Shown: positions 50,110 through 61,532 of the stretch, one piece after another
Position numbering within the stretch: the first letter of the stretch is position 1
How the letters are laid out: each line of letters opens with the position of its first letter
Assembly: GCF_036324505.1 (NCBI RefSeq)
Contig: NC_086355.1
Location: forward strand, 23,089,018-23,153,017
Direction: 5' to 3'
Source: Eleginops maclovinus
Lineage: Eukaryota; Chordata; Actinopteri; Perciformes; Eleginopidae
DNA: 64,000 bases
Notes under the pieces: generated by a model
The model's input: the letters and a program-made list of their open reading frames with translations, nothing else
The model's database searches: none
What the model was told of the DNA's origin: nothing
Translations under genes and position numbers: made by a program

Positions 50110-51017
50110 CTGCCGCTAAACGGGGAGCAGAAGAGGAGATATGTGGTCTGACTTGCTGAAGAGGGGGCGGGGGAGGGCTTTATATCCATGCCGGAAAGGA
50201 GTGTAAACATGGTCCAGTGTATTTCCACCGCGCGTGGGGCAGCTGAGGTACTGATAGTATTTTGGCAGGACTTTCTTCATGTTGGCTCTGTTAAAATCCC
50301 CGGCCACAATAAATGCGGCCTCTGGCCGAGAAGTCTCTGTCCTGTCGATAATCCCATACAGCTCCTCCAGTGCTGTGTTGTTGTCAGCGTGCGGCGGAAC
50401 ATACACTGCTGTTAAAACAACCGATGTGAACTCCCTCGGCAGATAAAAACGCCGGCATCCGATCATGATGTGCTCTAGGCTGGAAGAACAGTCCGAAAAA
50501 GTGATTTCCACATCTGAGCACCTTTTGTTGTTAATCATGAAGCACACACCTCCTCCCTTGCTCTTCCCTGAGTTTATTGTCCAGTCTTGCCGATGAATGG
50601 AGAATCCGTTTGGAGCAATGGCGGCGTCCGGTATCGTGGGGTCGAGCCAAGTCTCCGGAAAACCAAAACATTACAGGTCTTAATGTCCCGTTGAAACGCC
50701 ATCCTGCTACGGAGCTCGTCCAGCTTATTATCCAGGGATTGGACATTTGCCAGAAGTAAACTCGGTAGAGGAGGCCTGTTTTCACGTTTCATCAGCCTGA
50801 CCAGGACCCCGGCCCGGGAAGCTTGTCGTCTCTTCCTCCTGCGCTCCACAGGTAGAGAAGGTAAACACAGAGACTCTCCATTGTTTGCAGGTCGTGGTGG
50901 ATTATTGCTGTCCACCAGCGACCTGATGTGTAAAAGTTGTTCTCTATAATATTGGATGATAAGGCTCGCTTGGGCGGTTTGCATGTTGCAAAAAAAGTTA
51001 TTGATTCTGAATGACAA
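50110..51017 (-). pseudogene. LINE family D N-terminal and APE-like endonuclease region (frameshifted)
   Basis: The N-terminal frame (51017-50650) reads MSFRINNFFCN... through LLANVQSLDNKLDEL, the usual entry to LINE endonucleases. A one-base frame change near 50655 moves reading to PETWLDPTIPDAAIAPNGF and then the 50547-50116 frame. That part has IVAGDFNRANM (the GDFN metal/catalytic motif) and SDHISPLLL (the terminal SDH motif). In an intact element this domain nicks target DNA to prime reverse transcription. Here it cannot be made as one protein. Confidence 0.85.
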
Positions 51018-51260
51018 CTAATAGTCAGATGATTCCACCAATAGCCTTCCTGGTAGCGGTGAGGTGAGAGGTTGCTTCCCTTCATGGAGTGAGGGAAAAG
51101 TCAGGGCTAATGCTGAGTGACCTTACCGCCTGCACATATATCACAGTGACATGCTGAACCGGAGCCGGAGAGCGGCACTGGGAGGAAGCATCGGACCATG
51201 AGCATGTCAGCACCATGCCCTGGTATATCTCCTCTGCTTTGACTCATGCACTCCTTTACC

Positions 51261-51911
51261 AGACTTCTTTTTCTGATTATTGCTTCTCATACTGTTGAAC
51301 CCTCCTGTCGTGTTTGTTTCTCCCCCCTCACTTTGGTGTTCCTGGTCAAATTTGACTGGCCTGTTTGAACTGCTGTTACGTTACCAGAACAAACATTAAT
51401 CATCACCATATTCTATTTACCAACCTTTTAAGCTGTAAACAATATCTCAGGATACTGGTTTACATGAATATCTGCAGAAAATATAAAGAATAGACACTGA
51501 AAATATGTTCCAAAATGAACATGGCTGTGGGTGTGTACTATCCGATGAATACATAAGCCATATTAGCATTCCCCCCCACACATTGACAGAGCTTTCCCAT
51601 TGAACCCCTTTAGACTGCAACATGACTTTACACAGAGCTTAGAGAAAATACACAGCGCTGGCTGGGTCTAGGTTTGTCAAACAATCCCCCCGGTAAACTC
51701 CCCGAGGTCTGTCAGACGGAACCAAACATTTCTGATCCTCTAGGGGGGGTAAAACGTTCAGGCCCAGCTAAACTCCGGTGGTGTTGGATGTCAAAGAGCC
51801 ATCGCAGCTCTGTAGAGCAACCAGAGACTGAGCAGAGGCTGCTGACGTTCTGCAGGTCATATTATAACCTGGACTCAACTTCAGGTCATTTATTATTCAA
51901 ATGAATTCATT
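51261..51911. other. unassigned non-coding DNA
   Basis: Mixed sequence, with a C run near 51571 and a G run near 51744. No gene is recognised. Confidence 0.4.
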
Positions 51912-52379
51912 GAAGAGGCCATATTCTTCTCATTTCAGGTTCATATTAGGATTTAATGTCTCTACTGTGACATTACTCTACTGCTTTAATGTTCAAAAAG
52001 CTCTTTATTTTTCTCATACTGCCTGTGCTGCAGCACCTCTTTTCACCCTCTGTCTGGAACCAGAGCCCAGTCTGCTCTGATTGTTTAGCTGTCTGGCTCT
52101 GCTGTGATTAGTCAACCGCTTAGAGATGTCTGGACCCTTAGCATATCATGTACAATGTGTTGAAGCATTAGCTAATAGGAGTGCGAGTGTGACATAGTGA
52201 TGTCATTATGTTACAGATGTAAAAAACACGAGTGCAATGGAGGTGTTTAAGGCGGGGAGAGACTCCCACTGGAGTGTACACAGGGATTTTAGCCTTTGCA
52301 GAAAATGTACATGCACAAAAACCTATACAACACACTACAGGAAAGGGAAAACCCCCAAAAGCATAAGAGGACCTCTTTA
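51912..52379 (-). mobile_element. MITE family A, full-length copy (~468 bp)
   Basis: The ends read inward as GAAGAGGCCATATTCTTCT and AAAGAGGTCCTCTTATGCT, an imperfect ~19-bp inverted repeat. Flanks AATTCATT and AATTAAAT agree at 6 of 8 positions, possibly a decayed hAT-type duplication. No protein is encoded. This copy was used as the reference for the other family A fragments. Confidence 0.8.
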
Positions 52380-52976
52380 ATTAAATATATTATGTGCATT
52401 TTATTTGCAATTCAGTTCATGCAAGGCCTTGAATACAGGCTTTTGTTTTTGAATTATCAGTAACACTTACTAAGAAAACCATATCTAGAGTGGAGGGCAT
52501 GTATAGTTAATTATAATATTCACAATGATAATGATGAACCATCCCTTCAAGTGAAGAGAATCCAAAAGACACCTTTAAGTATCTTAGTATATCTTTAATG
52601 TATTATCCCTGTTGAAATAGTATCAGAGAGCATTATGTGTGTTTATTAGCATACATGAATAATCATAAATGCATTAAGGGCTTTACACATGTCACATTCT
52701 GTGGCATAGAAACGTTTAGCATGTTTACCACCCTTTATCATTTCATAGAATAACTTTTCATGTTTATTGTAAGTGTAATTCAGTTGTTTCTTATCTATTA
52801 GACTGTCTAGACGAGTACCGAATTAGTGTAACCATGTGAGTGTGCGTGCGTGCGTGCGTGCGTGAGTGAAAGTCAGGACAGGCCATCTGACACCTCTCTG
52901 GGACACACACATTATCCATCAATCATATCTGGGAAATGAAATGTCTCTCTTTGCCACTGTGGTTTAATTTGACACC
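52380..52976. other. unassigned non-coding DNA
   Basis: A short (GTGC)n run lies at 52843-52863. Otherwise nothing is recognised. Confidence 0.4.
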
Positions 52977-53018
<42 letters not shown>

Positions 53019-53045
53019 ACACACACTGACACACACACACACACA
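52977..53045. repeat. (CA)n microsatellite with small interruptions
   Basis: CA repeats broken by single CC and TGA interruptions near 53018 and 53027. Confidence 0.97.
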
Positions 53046-53129
53046 ATGGTTGACCTGGGTTTCATCATGCTACAATGCTATCTCCTCTCTCACCCTGCCT
53101 GCATTCTGTCATCAGCCCGTATATCCAAA

Positions 53130-53600
53130 ATTATTCTTCCATTCTCCGTCTCTCTTGTGTATTATACGGAACATTTTCTCCATTTCCGCTCCCCCCTCCT
53201 CCTCCATTTTACTTCTCAGGCTCTTTTACTTCTGTTTTCTGGCCCCACATATTCAATTATCTTTGTATCGTTCCTTTGTATCTTATATGTCTTTTTCTTA
53301 ACCTTCACTTGCCACGTCTCCTATTTCCTATCTTCTTTCCACTTCAACTCTTTCAATTTTGTACTTTTCACTTCACTTTTCATGAAGTAATTTCCTATGT
53401 CCTCACTCTTGTACTGCTCTCTTTTACTCCTTCCTTTTTTTCCTCTCCATTTGTCCATCTTCCTGTGCTTCTTCTCCTTTCTTCCTCGCCTCTGTTTCCC
53501 TCTCCTTTTCTCCTTTCTTCTTTCTTTCCCTCCTTTCTTTTCCTCCCTTTCTTCAATCCTCTCTGCCTGTCCTTCCTTCCCCTTTTGTTGTCTCCCATTC
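53130..53600. repeat. pyrimidine-rich region
   Basis: T/C-rich with CCTTTCTT, CTCC and TTCC words, nearly pure at 53420-53590. The Phe/Leu/Ser-rich frames (up to 176 aa) and their Lys/Arg/Glu-rich complements are compositional artefacts. Confidence 0.8.
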
Positions 53601-53678
53601 AGTGATATGAGTTGTCGTATCTGCAGATGACTGACGAGTCAAGTCGGCCCGGCCTGGTCCCTGCTCTGTCACACAGAC

Positions 53679-53682
<4 letters not shown>

Positions 53683-53738
<56 letters not shown>

Positions 53739-53740
53739 TG
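53683..53740. repeat. (GT)n(GA)n compound microsatellite
   Basis: About 21 GT units followed by seven GA units and TGTGTC. Confidence 0.97.
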
Positions 53741-54483
53741 TGTCAGCAGGGCAGGGGGGCAATAGCACTGACACAGCAGTCTCAATATGGGGGGGGGGGT
53801 ATCGCCTCAGCAACAGCTGATGATTAGATTGCCACCACTCAATCAAAAAGCGGATGTTGTCCTCAGCAGTTGAGGGAATGATTCTGCTTCTTGTGTATCG
53901 CCCAAAAAAACAAAAAAAACTCTTGGAAAGGAGAATATAAAAGAGAGCCAACAATTAATTGAGGAAGTGAAGATAAAGCCTAGTGCTGGGGGAGGAGGGG
54001 GGGATTACAACCAAATGTCACTGACAATTAATTTTCCGTCGTACAAAGGCAGAAAATGAAGAGAGGCATAATCTGTTGGAGTCAATCAGATCTTAAATCC
54101 CTGCGACAGGCGCTATCTATGATTAAGTGGCTGCTTCCACGCCGAGGTACCTTAATTAATCTATTTTACCTTGTCATCAGTTTTGCTTCCTGAAAGTCGT
54201 TAGGCATGTACCTTTAATGAAATAACGAGCCTTCCATCACCATCAGCGTCACTCACATCAGAGGGAAACTGCCAGAGAAGTCGTCGCGGAACACAATCAG
54301 AATCCCTTTATGCAAAATATTAAGTTCAAGCCAATATTTTGTATATAAACTTACTTTTATTGCTTTCAACTAGCCTAATACAGTTATGTGTGTCATTTAA
54401 TTTAAATCAAATGTTTGAGTTTTTTTCAGTGAAGGCTTTCTGCTTTATACCTTTGATCAACGTGCTGAACCAATGCTTCTTTA
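53741..54483. other. unassigned DNA with a candidate conserved block
   Basis: The 54050-54290 part is complex, with CCTTAATTAATC and CTATGATTAAGTGG homeodomain-like words. A degraded B-like end (TTTTTTTCAGTG) lies at 54420-54431. No gene is seen. Confidence 0.3.
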
Positions 54484-54491
54484 TTTCCATC

Positions 54492-55110
54492 TAGGGTGAT
54501 CTGGTCTCCCGTAAATTGAGACGATGTCCCGCATTTGATTGACAGTCAGTCAAAACTTGGCTTTTTTCCAATCGTGGTCTAGAAAGCAGGAGAGGTCTAT
54601 CACACTTTGCTGTGATGTCAGTCAATTAATAAAAGATGTATTTACTTGCCGGTGTAGGACAATTCCCATAGAGTTTTCTGTTACGTTCTTTGCCAGATTT
54701 ATTTTTGGAGGGGAAAACGATTTGTAGAGACACTACATGGGAAATTTACAGGAAATGCCGGCCTCATAAAAAAGAGGGAATCACCGAATAGAGAAGGTAA
54801 CAGCAGCAGATCATTGTTTACCACACTGTTCAACATGTGGGCGATTGTTTGTTGGGATAAATTCCATTCAAACCAAATATCTTTAAGCTCTTTGCTTGCG
54901 TAGTTTGTGCAAACAAATCAACCTATAGCAAAGTGTTGTATGTAATCTTTATAGGCTATAGTTTCAATATAAATAATTATGTTTTAAGGTTGAATACACA
55001 TTATATTAAAATCTAAATGAGTTCTTCGCATCGCAGTAACATGTCCTGAATTGTCCCGCACAAACGTACTCTGTGTCCCACACGAGAGTTGTCAGCACCT
55101 GGTCACCCTA
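54492..55110. mobile_element. 619-bp non-autonomous hAT element with exact 8-bp target duplication
   Basis: TTTCCATC occurs at 54484-54491 and again at 55111-55118, directly bordering the element. The ends read inward as TAGGGTGATCTGGT and TAGGGTGACCAGGT (two mismatches in 14) and fit the hAT rule YARNG. Inside the left end GATGTCCCGC and inside the right end the inverse of TTGTCCCGCAC are typical of this family. The interior has no transposase. Confidence 0.92.
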
Positions 55111-55118
55111 TTTCCATC

Positions 55119-56320
55119 CCATATGAAGAGTACAAAAGAGGAGGTGAATTTCAAACTACGCGTCTTCAGACCCCGCCCTGTTCGAGGGCCACGTCTGGCC
55201 AATGTATTTAAAACACAAGAACATCGACGTGCTGAATAAAAACCCTAACCCTCAAAAAACTATTAGGTAAAGAGCATGTACATCATATTTCAAATGAAAG
55301 TTAATACAATTTACAAAATACTTATTCGTAATAAAATTGTGAAAATGTAGTACACATTCGGGTAAAAAAGTACCAGCAGCAGCAGTATATTTATAAAATA
55401 AATTAGGTGTAACATGTAAAATGTAGTACAAAATAGATAAGAGGTACAATTATATATTGCACATTTGACTTACTTACAAATTCAAAAAAATGAATTCAAA
55501 CTAAGAAGGCAACCAGTAATAATAATAATTGTAACATCAGTGCGATTGCACAAAAGTGTTGTCATAGTCTTTGTTTGTTTAGTTTTGTTTTTGCATAATT
55601 ACACAACAGTGGTGTCTGTTGTTGTTGTAACAGTAAATAATGTTAAAAATAACAATTTGATATAAAACACAAGATCAATATAAACTAAAAGAACAACATA
55701 TGCACTTAAAAACAGAAACTAATCTTTCACTTAACACCATCGCTCTGTCACGCTGCTTCATCCCGGCTTTTATAATCTAAAGTGTCTTGGGAGTTACATT
55801 TTCATAAAAACATCGCTCACGGGTAAGATACAGGGTACTTGCAAGGTGTTTGCCCCAGATAAGTCACACACACCAACACACACGTACACATATAGAGCTC
55901 CATAAGAAAACTCCCAGCCAACGGTGATGAATTATCCATTGTGATTGTGAGTCATTTTTCTTATATATGACACGCAAACTACGGGGGTTCACAAGCTGGG
56001 ACGCATTAACAAAAGCAGATTGACCTCCCACTTCTTCGCACACACATTCTATATCCGAGCTCACACTGATGGGATTTTTTGTGTCACAGAACATGAGAAA
56101 GTGATTCAACCGATGCCTCTTTAACTCCCATCTGGAGGCGTTTAAACAATAAAACAGTTGAGCAGCATTGAGAGGAAACCTTTTCCACTCCGGGTTCAGC
56201 TTTATTTACCCGGCTTATCTCCCCCTCAGAATCAACACAGTCAGGCCCAGAGCACCGCTGTTTATTCAAATGGAGCAAAGAAAAATACAGCTCCAGCCAT
56301 CAAATCCAGAAGCCTGAAGT

Positions 56321-56322
<2 letters not shown>
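55119..56322. other. unassigned non-coding DNA
   Basis: AT-rich to about 55720, then mixed. No recognised gene. Confidence 0.4.

Positions 56323-56401
<79 letters not shown>
56323..56401. repeat. (GT)n microsatellite
   Basis: About 39 GT units with one TTCG interruption near 56355. Confidence 0.97.
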
Positions 56402-56402
<1 letters not shown>

Positions 56403-56491
56403 GGGTGTTTCTAATGACTCTATATTACGAAACCACATGCTGGACCTTGTGTCCAATCAAAACTCACTCTCTGTCTCCGATTGACCCGATC

Positions 56492-56905
56492 CCAGGTACA
56501 TTTACTCAAGTACTGTACTTTAGTAAACAAATGTATAAATGTACTTCACTAATTCCATGTTAAGCTACTTTTTTATCTACACCACTACATGCATTTGACA
56601 ATATGTGTCACTAGTTACTCCTGGTCGTTCATATTATTTATTTATACAACACTTAAACTAACTGATACATTATGACGTACTATTTTGGATGGGGGTTCCT
56701 GGAAGTATAAAAAGTTATTGATTAAGTTATCTCACCCTTTACTGCTGCAAAATTAAAGTCATGAACATATTAATACTTCTCTAATAATCCTCCACAGATT
56801 TTATATACATTTGGTATGACTAATTACCATTTTTATTAATGAAAAGTTGGTACTTGGTATATTTTTGCTATTAATACGTATTTTGATTAATGTTTTTACT
56901 TAAGG
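56492..56905 (-). mobile_element. hAT-like family C, degraded copy (copy 4)
   Basis: GTACATTTACTCAAGTACTG at the left matches the inner part of the family C right end. ACTCCTGGTC and TTTTTACTTAAGG further in fit decayed family C text. Both termini are lost. Confidence 0.55.
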
Positions 56906-59144
56906 AGCTTTATTATTTAATACATACGTATGCACAGTAGAAAAAAAACATATATCAATAAAGCATTGAATAAGTACACAATATAAATTATACAGAATGT
57001 ATTGTGATACTCTATAATAGACCATCGTCATGTAGCCATGTTTTGTGACATGACTCCGATACAGGAGCCTGCTGTCCGCGTTATACCAAATGTACATAAT
57101 GTGACTAACCCCACAAACCCTGAGGTTTTCCAAAACCTCAATAGCTGTGTTTCCTAAGGAACATACGTCAGACTTTGGCGACAACAGTTCTAGTTTGGCA
57201 AGTTCTTGGTCAGTGTGTCTGTTCCAGTGTTGTGGTTCTAGCTGATAAAGCAAGCTGAGGAAGTCCCGTCCCAGCGTCACAGGATACGGGGGTCAGCCCA
57301 CAGAGCCAGATAAACGTCGTCCCCTGGCTGATAACTGCGGCCTCCAAAACTCTGCCTGCCAAAAATGCCGAACACTCCCTCTTGCTAGTGAGGTCCAATC
57401 ATAACAGAAAGAGAGACAGCATAGATGGGGGAGAAAGGGGGACGCAGAGACTTGGAATGGGAGGAGCGAGTAACAACAACAAATAAAAAGCCATTCCAGT
57501 TGAATTGGTGAGAAATCACTAGACTGGAAAAACAGGAACACCATTAACATCTAATGATATGCATCTCAGAAGTCGCGATATCTCCTTCCCTAAAGTAATC
57601 ATGCTTATCTCAGTTACACTTTTATTGTGCAATGTGTCGAATCCTAAACTCAGTTAGCTGGGTACTACGGGATGTTATGCAGGAGACGCACAACTTTGAT
57701 AAAACGCTTAGTTTACCCTGAGAGTAAATATTTTTACATTTATTATTTCTTAGATTTTCCAAGTGCACACAATTCACACCAATGTCAATTGGATAAATGA
57801 AACAGTATTGTTGGTCAAACTCTTTTTTTTTTAATTAACCTGTATGAGTTATGTCTGGCTTTAAAGCCAGGACAGTACATAAATAACATTATTAATATGT
57901 GGATATATTTTCATTTGGTTTGATTTAGGTACAACAATTACATGGTTCAGGAAACTTTGTGGTCACAAATAAGAGAAAGCAACAGACTGGTGGTAGGATG
58001 GGAACAGCAGTGTCTCATACATGCTTTTTTATCACCACTCCCAGACTACGGTTAAATTTAAACTCCCCGTCAGTCTCACAATTGCCAATGATCCTGAACT
58101 CAGCATCCAGATTATCAAATGAATCAAAACGTTCTGATTGAAATTCAGATTTTAGCGTTATTGCAATGTTTTCCCTTAGCATATGGAACACAATTTTAGG
58201 AAATAATGTTGTAATTACCTCTAAAGCCGTCCCTGGTCTTGTTTAAGATTATATTAATGACCTTTTTTTCGGGCCCCTAAGATCCTTTGATCAAAACCTT
58301 TTAGCTGTTCTATAAACCAGACTGAAAACCAAAGTTGATTGCTTCTGTTTGGTTATGACCACTTTGGAACAGACTCCCTCTCCCCAGGATGAAATCATCA
58401 GACTTAACTGCAGCTTATAAATGGGTCCTTAAAACTCATTTTTACAATATGGCCTACACTAAACAATGTTTACTTTTTACATGTTATCATAACTTCAAAT
58501 CTCCTGTTTAATGGTTTAGCTTTATCATCATGTCCTCCACCAGGACTTTATGTTTTCTCTCAATCTTTGTTTGTCTGTTTAACTACCAAATGTCCTGAAG
58601 CCTGGTAGAAGTGTGTAACGTTGGCCAACTAAGAACCCGGTATATTTTCGAGCAGATCTGAATTCGGTGGATAGAAGCATTGTGTTTGCCTCTCGTAAAC
58701 ATTACGGGCATTTGTTTGTGCTGCATTCATGCTATGTAAGAATAAGCAAACGTTTAACACATCCATAATTTTGAATACAATTCTAAATCAAAAATCAACA
58801 TGTTGCTAAACAGATAAATAAAAGAATATGCATCTTCCTCATAGCGTCCATGTAGTTTTCACATTCCAACTTAATTATACTTGTTCAATAGTATATTACA
58901 GGACTCAGACATATACAGAACATGTCTCTGATTAGCTGAAACACCAAACAGATCATTCCAGCATCCCATAACCCCCTCTGTTTTTAGCCCTGTTCCAGAC
59001 AGGCTGATTCTGTGTATGTAGCTTTAAATGCTAATGAGCTGCTGCTGGCCACGGCCTTCTGTGGAAGCGATTAGTTAAAACAACAAAATGGTGCTGTAGG
59101 AGGGGATTCAGGTGATAAGGTGGACGGGTGTTAGTATGGTCCTA
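56906..59144. other. unassigned non-coding DNA with a possible LINE remnant
   Basis: At 58340-58470 a conceptual SSDLTAAYKWVLKTHFYNMA string is reminiscent of LINE C-termini, but too little is left to assign. A 126-aa minus-strand frame at 56900-57280 has no recognisable domain. Confidence 0.35.
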
Positions 59145-59580
59145 CCAGACTCTCGTACTACATTTCATTTGTACAGAGAGTCTGGGCACTCCCCATTGAC
59201 AAGTGTTTTTTACTTGAAGGCGGGTACTCTGTTGAAGTTTAAAACTATTGGATCTGCCCAGTGCCACTCTGGATCTGCCATAACCAATCGCTAACATGTG
59301 GTCATGACGTATGTCATGCGCAGCAGCGTTGCCACAACGGACCGAATGGCTTCGCTTGCATCTTTCTCTGCCGCCATTGCTGAACTTCTCATTCAATCCC
59401 TCTGTTCACTGATTGGACAGGTAAAGATTGGCCGGAGAAAACCCGCGAATATACCGAAAACCCAGACAGAGTAGTGAATGGAAATGAAAATTGAGTGGAA
59501 GTACGTAGGAGGGCGGAGTCAGGTTAGGTGGGTGTTACCTTGGTTTGTTATTGGCTAATGGTTGCACAACCCAAAAAACA
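59145..59580. repeat. candidate dispersed repeat starting with a hairpin
   Basis: CCAGACTCTC (59145-59154) is inverted at 59176-59185 as GAGAGTCTGG, with GTAC words on both inner sides. The CAGACTCTCGTAC opening recalls a dispersed fish repeat. The right boundary is uncertain and no second copy lies in the window. Confidence 0.4.
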
Positions 59581-60826
59581 TTGTAACATCACAAAGTGAC
59601 CAAAATCTGATCAACTCATTTCCGACAGGTTTTTATAGAGATCGATCAGGACAAAAAGGGAGGGGGTCTCTATTCCTGAATCTTTCTGAATCTCTTAACA
59701 CAGATGCACCTTGGCTACCTTGAGGAAAGTCTCAGACAGGTATCTGCTAATAATTGACTTATTCCTGGATTTTATCACTCTTTGCTTGGCTTATTATAGT
59801 GTGGTCCAGAATCGTTGAGAACCAGGAATTAATTAAGTGCCTCTAAGGCTTATTAGCCAGGCTTATCAGGTGATAATTGATGCGTGGTAAAATGACATTA
59901 CTGAGCCCTTACTGTCAACTGGCAGTTTTTCTAGGCAACGTATAATTAGATTTACCCTTTTCAAAGTCATAGATGCACGGTTATATATAAATTAACTTTT
60001 AGTATAATCAACAAAACAAGCACACCTTTTAAAACACCTGAAGGTTATTAAATTATATTTTTATGTTTTGAGGAAAATGTTGACATAAAACACATGGTAT
60101 TTTTTGCAGCGTGAGTATGAAAGACCATGGAAGCCGCTGTTACTTTGGTAGAGTGGAGGTGAAGAGCGGGGGGGGGGTAACTGCCATTTGCCCTTTTTGG
60201 TTCCCAGCTTAACTCAGCAGCTGTTGTCATTGCATCACTCCTATAGCACAGGTGGTTTGTTTTTCTGCTTTCTATCTGGTTTTACCTTGGCTAATGCTAT
60301 ATGCTTTAAAAAAGTTTCTCCAAAAGGTGACAGTAGATTTATGGTAATCCTTCCAAAAAAACTGGTTTTGTAGTTTTTGTTTCCTGATTTTGTTATCTTT
60401 GTGTCATTTATTTTTTGGAGTTCCAGACCTTTGTGTGTTTTCCCGCCTGTTTTAATTCACTGTCCTTGCAGTATTAGTTCCACTATTCCCCATCTGTCAC
60501 CTGACATTAGTACACCTGAACTTGATCCATTCAATAGTAATGCTTATATTAAAGTCATGGGTTATGGTTGAATTATTAATTTTGCTTAGTTAGGTTCCTA
60601 ACGGAGTGGTGGCCATGATAAGTGCTGATTGACATCTCTAGATGATAGGAAAGGAGCTTCTATACTTCCTTTGGGATCTCGCTTAGCTTAGGAAACACTG
60701 GACCTTCTATGTGAAAGAAAAAGAAGAAAAAACTGTCCCACAATTGCTCCGCTCCTGGAAACAACCAATGGTGACAGAGAATTGCAAATCATGTACCGTA
60801 AGTCACGGTGCTTATTCAGCAATGTT
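59581..60826. other. unassigned non-coding DNA
   Basis: A G run lies near 60169-60177. No gene is recognised. Confidence 0.4.
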
Positions 60827-61009
60827 CACTGAAAATATTGAAAAGTTGACTTAAATTAAATGTTTTATGTCAACAGATTTACTGTATTAGGTCAGTTGAA
60901 AGCAATAATATTAAATGAAGTTCAACCTAATATAATTGATTTCAACTAACATAGTAAATCTGTTGACATAAAACATTTAATTAAGGTCAACCTTTCAGTT
61001 TTTTCCGTG
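60827..61009. mobile_element. MITE family B, full-length copy (183 bp)
   Basis: CACTGAAAATATTGAAAAG at the left pairs with the inverted right end CACGGAAAAAACTGAAAGG. TTAAATGTTTTATGTCAACA is identical on both arms, giving about 55 bp of inverted repeat. The family matches 30883-31051. It directly abuts the LINE that starts at 61013. Confidence 0.88.
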
Positions 61010-61012
61010 TAC

Positions 61013-61532
61013 AATTTATACTGTAAACTGCTAAAGCCCGCCAAACCTGAACATTTAAATACCCTGACTGTGTGTTTGTCTGCCATTGTGGCGTGGATAT
61101 CTAGCAACTTCCTACAGCTCAATGAGTTAAAAACCGAAGCCCTGATCTTAGCGGCTGATAACATCTTCTCTAAGGTAGCAAGCCATCTGGGATCATTTAG
61201 TGGAAAAGTTACGGCTAATATCAGAAACCTTGATGTAACTTTCGATCATGCTATGCTACTAGACAAACCCGTACATGTTTTTTCCACCTCAGGAACATTG
61301 CAAAGCTCAGGGGCGTTTTATCAAATGTAGAACTGGAGATGGCTATCCATGCCTTTATCTTGTCCCTGCTTGACTACTGTAACTCTCTGTTCTCCTGCCC
61401 CAACAAAACATCTATAAACCGGTTACAACAGGTCCAAAATGCTGCAACCAGATTACTCACTCGGTCCAAAGAAACTTGGCAAATCACTCCGATCCTTTCC
61501 GCCCTGCACTGGCTCTCTGTCCATCTGCAGTT
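61013..61532 (+). pseudogene. older L2-like LINE, left half (split by a nested insertion)
   Basis: Conceptual translation gives AWISSNFLQLNELKTEALIL, then [38 protein letters not shown] and [14 protein letters not shown], the standard mid-to-C-terminal order of L2/CR1-like LINEs. A frameshift lies near 61330. The reading continues after the nested LINE at 62987, where QFKVLVFTYRAVHGQAPAYI resumes in phase. Confidence 0.88.

Larger units (their letters stand above)
48150..51120 (-). mobile_element. non-LTR retrotransposon, LINE family D, nearly full length but defective
   Basis: On the minus strand, in order: an N-terminal/5' region (from about 51100), an endonuclease domain (50650-50116), an internally deleted linker, reverse transcriptase (49964-48666), a 3' untranslated region with a TA-rich array (48480-48640) and a terminal AATAAAACCTTGAAACCTTGA tail near 48150. 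The copy carries frameshifts, a large internal deletion near 49905 and a 61-bp deletion removing the RT active site. It is non-autonomous. The 5' end could extend to about 51260. Confidence 0.88.

Noticed and set aside
53075..53605. 176-aa Phe/Leu/Ser-rich ORF resembling a membrane protein
   Set aside because: It derives from a pyrimidine-rich tract; hydrophobicity is a by-product of T/C codons.
56900..57280. 126-aa minus-strand ORF, with further frames up to 57550
   Set aside because: I considered an exon or retroviral remnant. No motif was recognised and frame continuity is lost.
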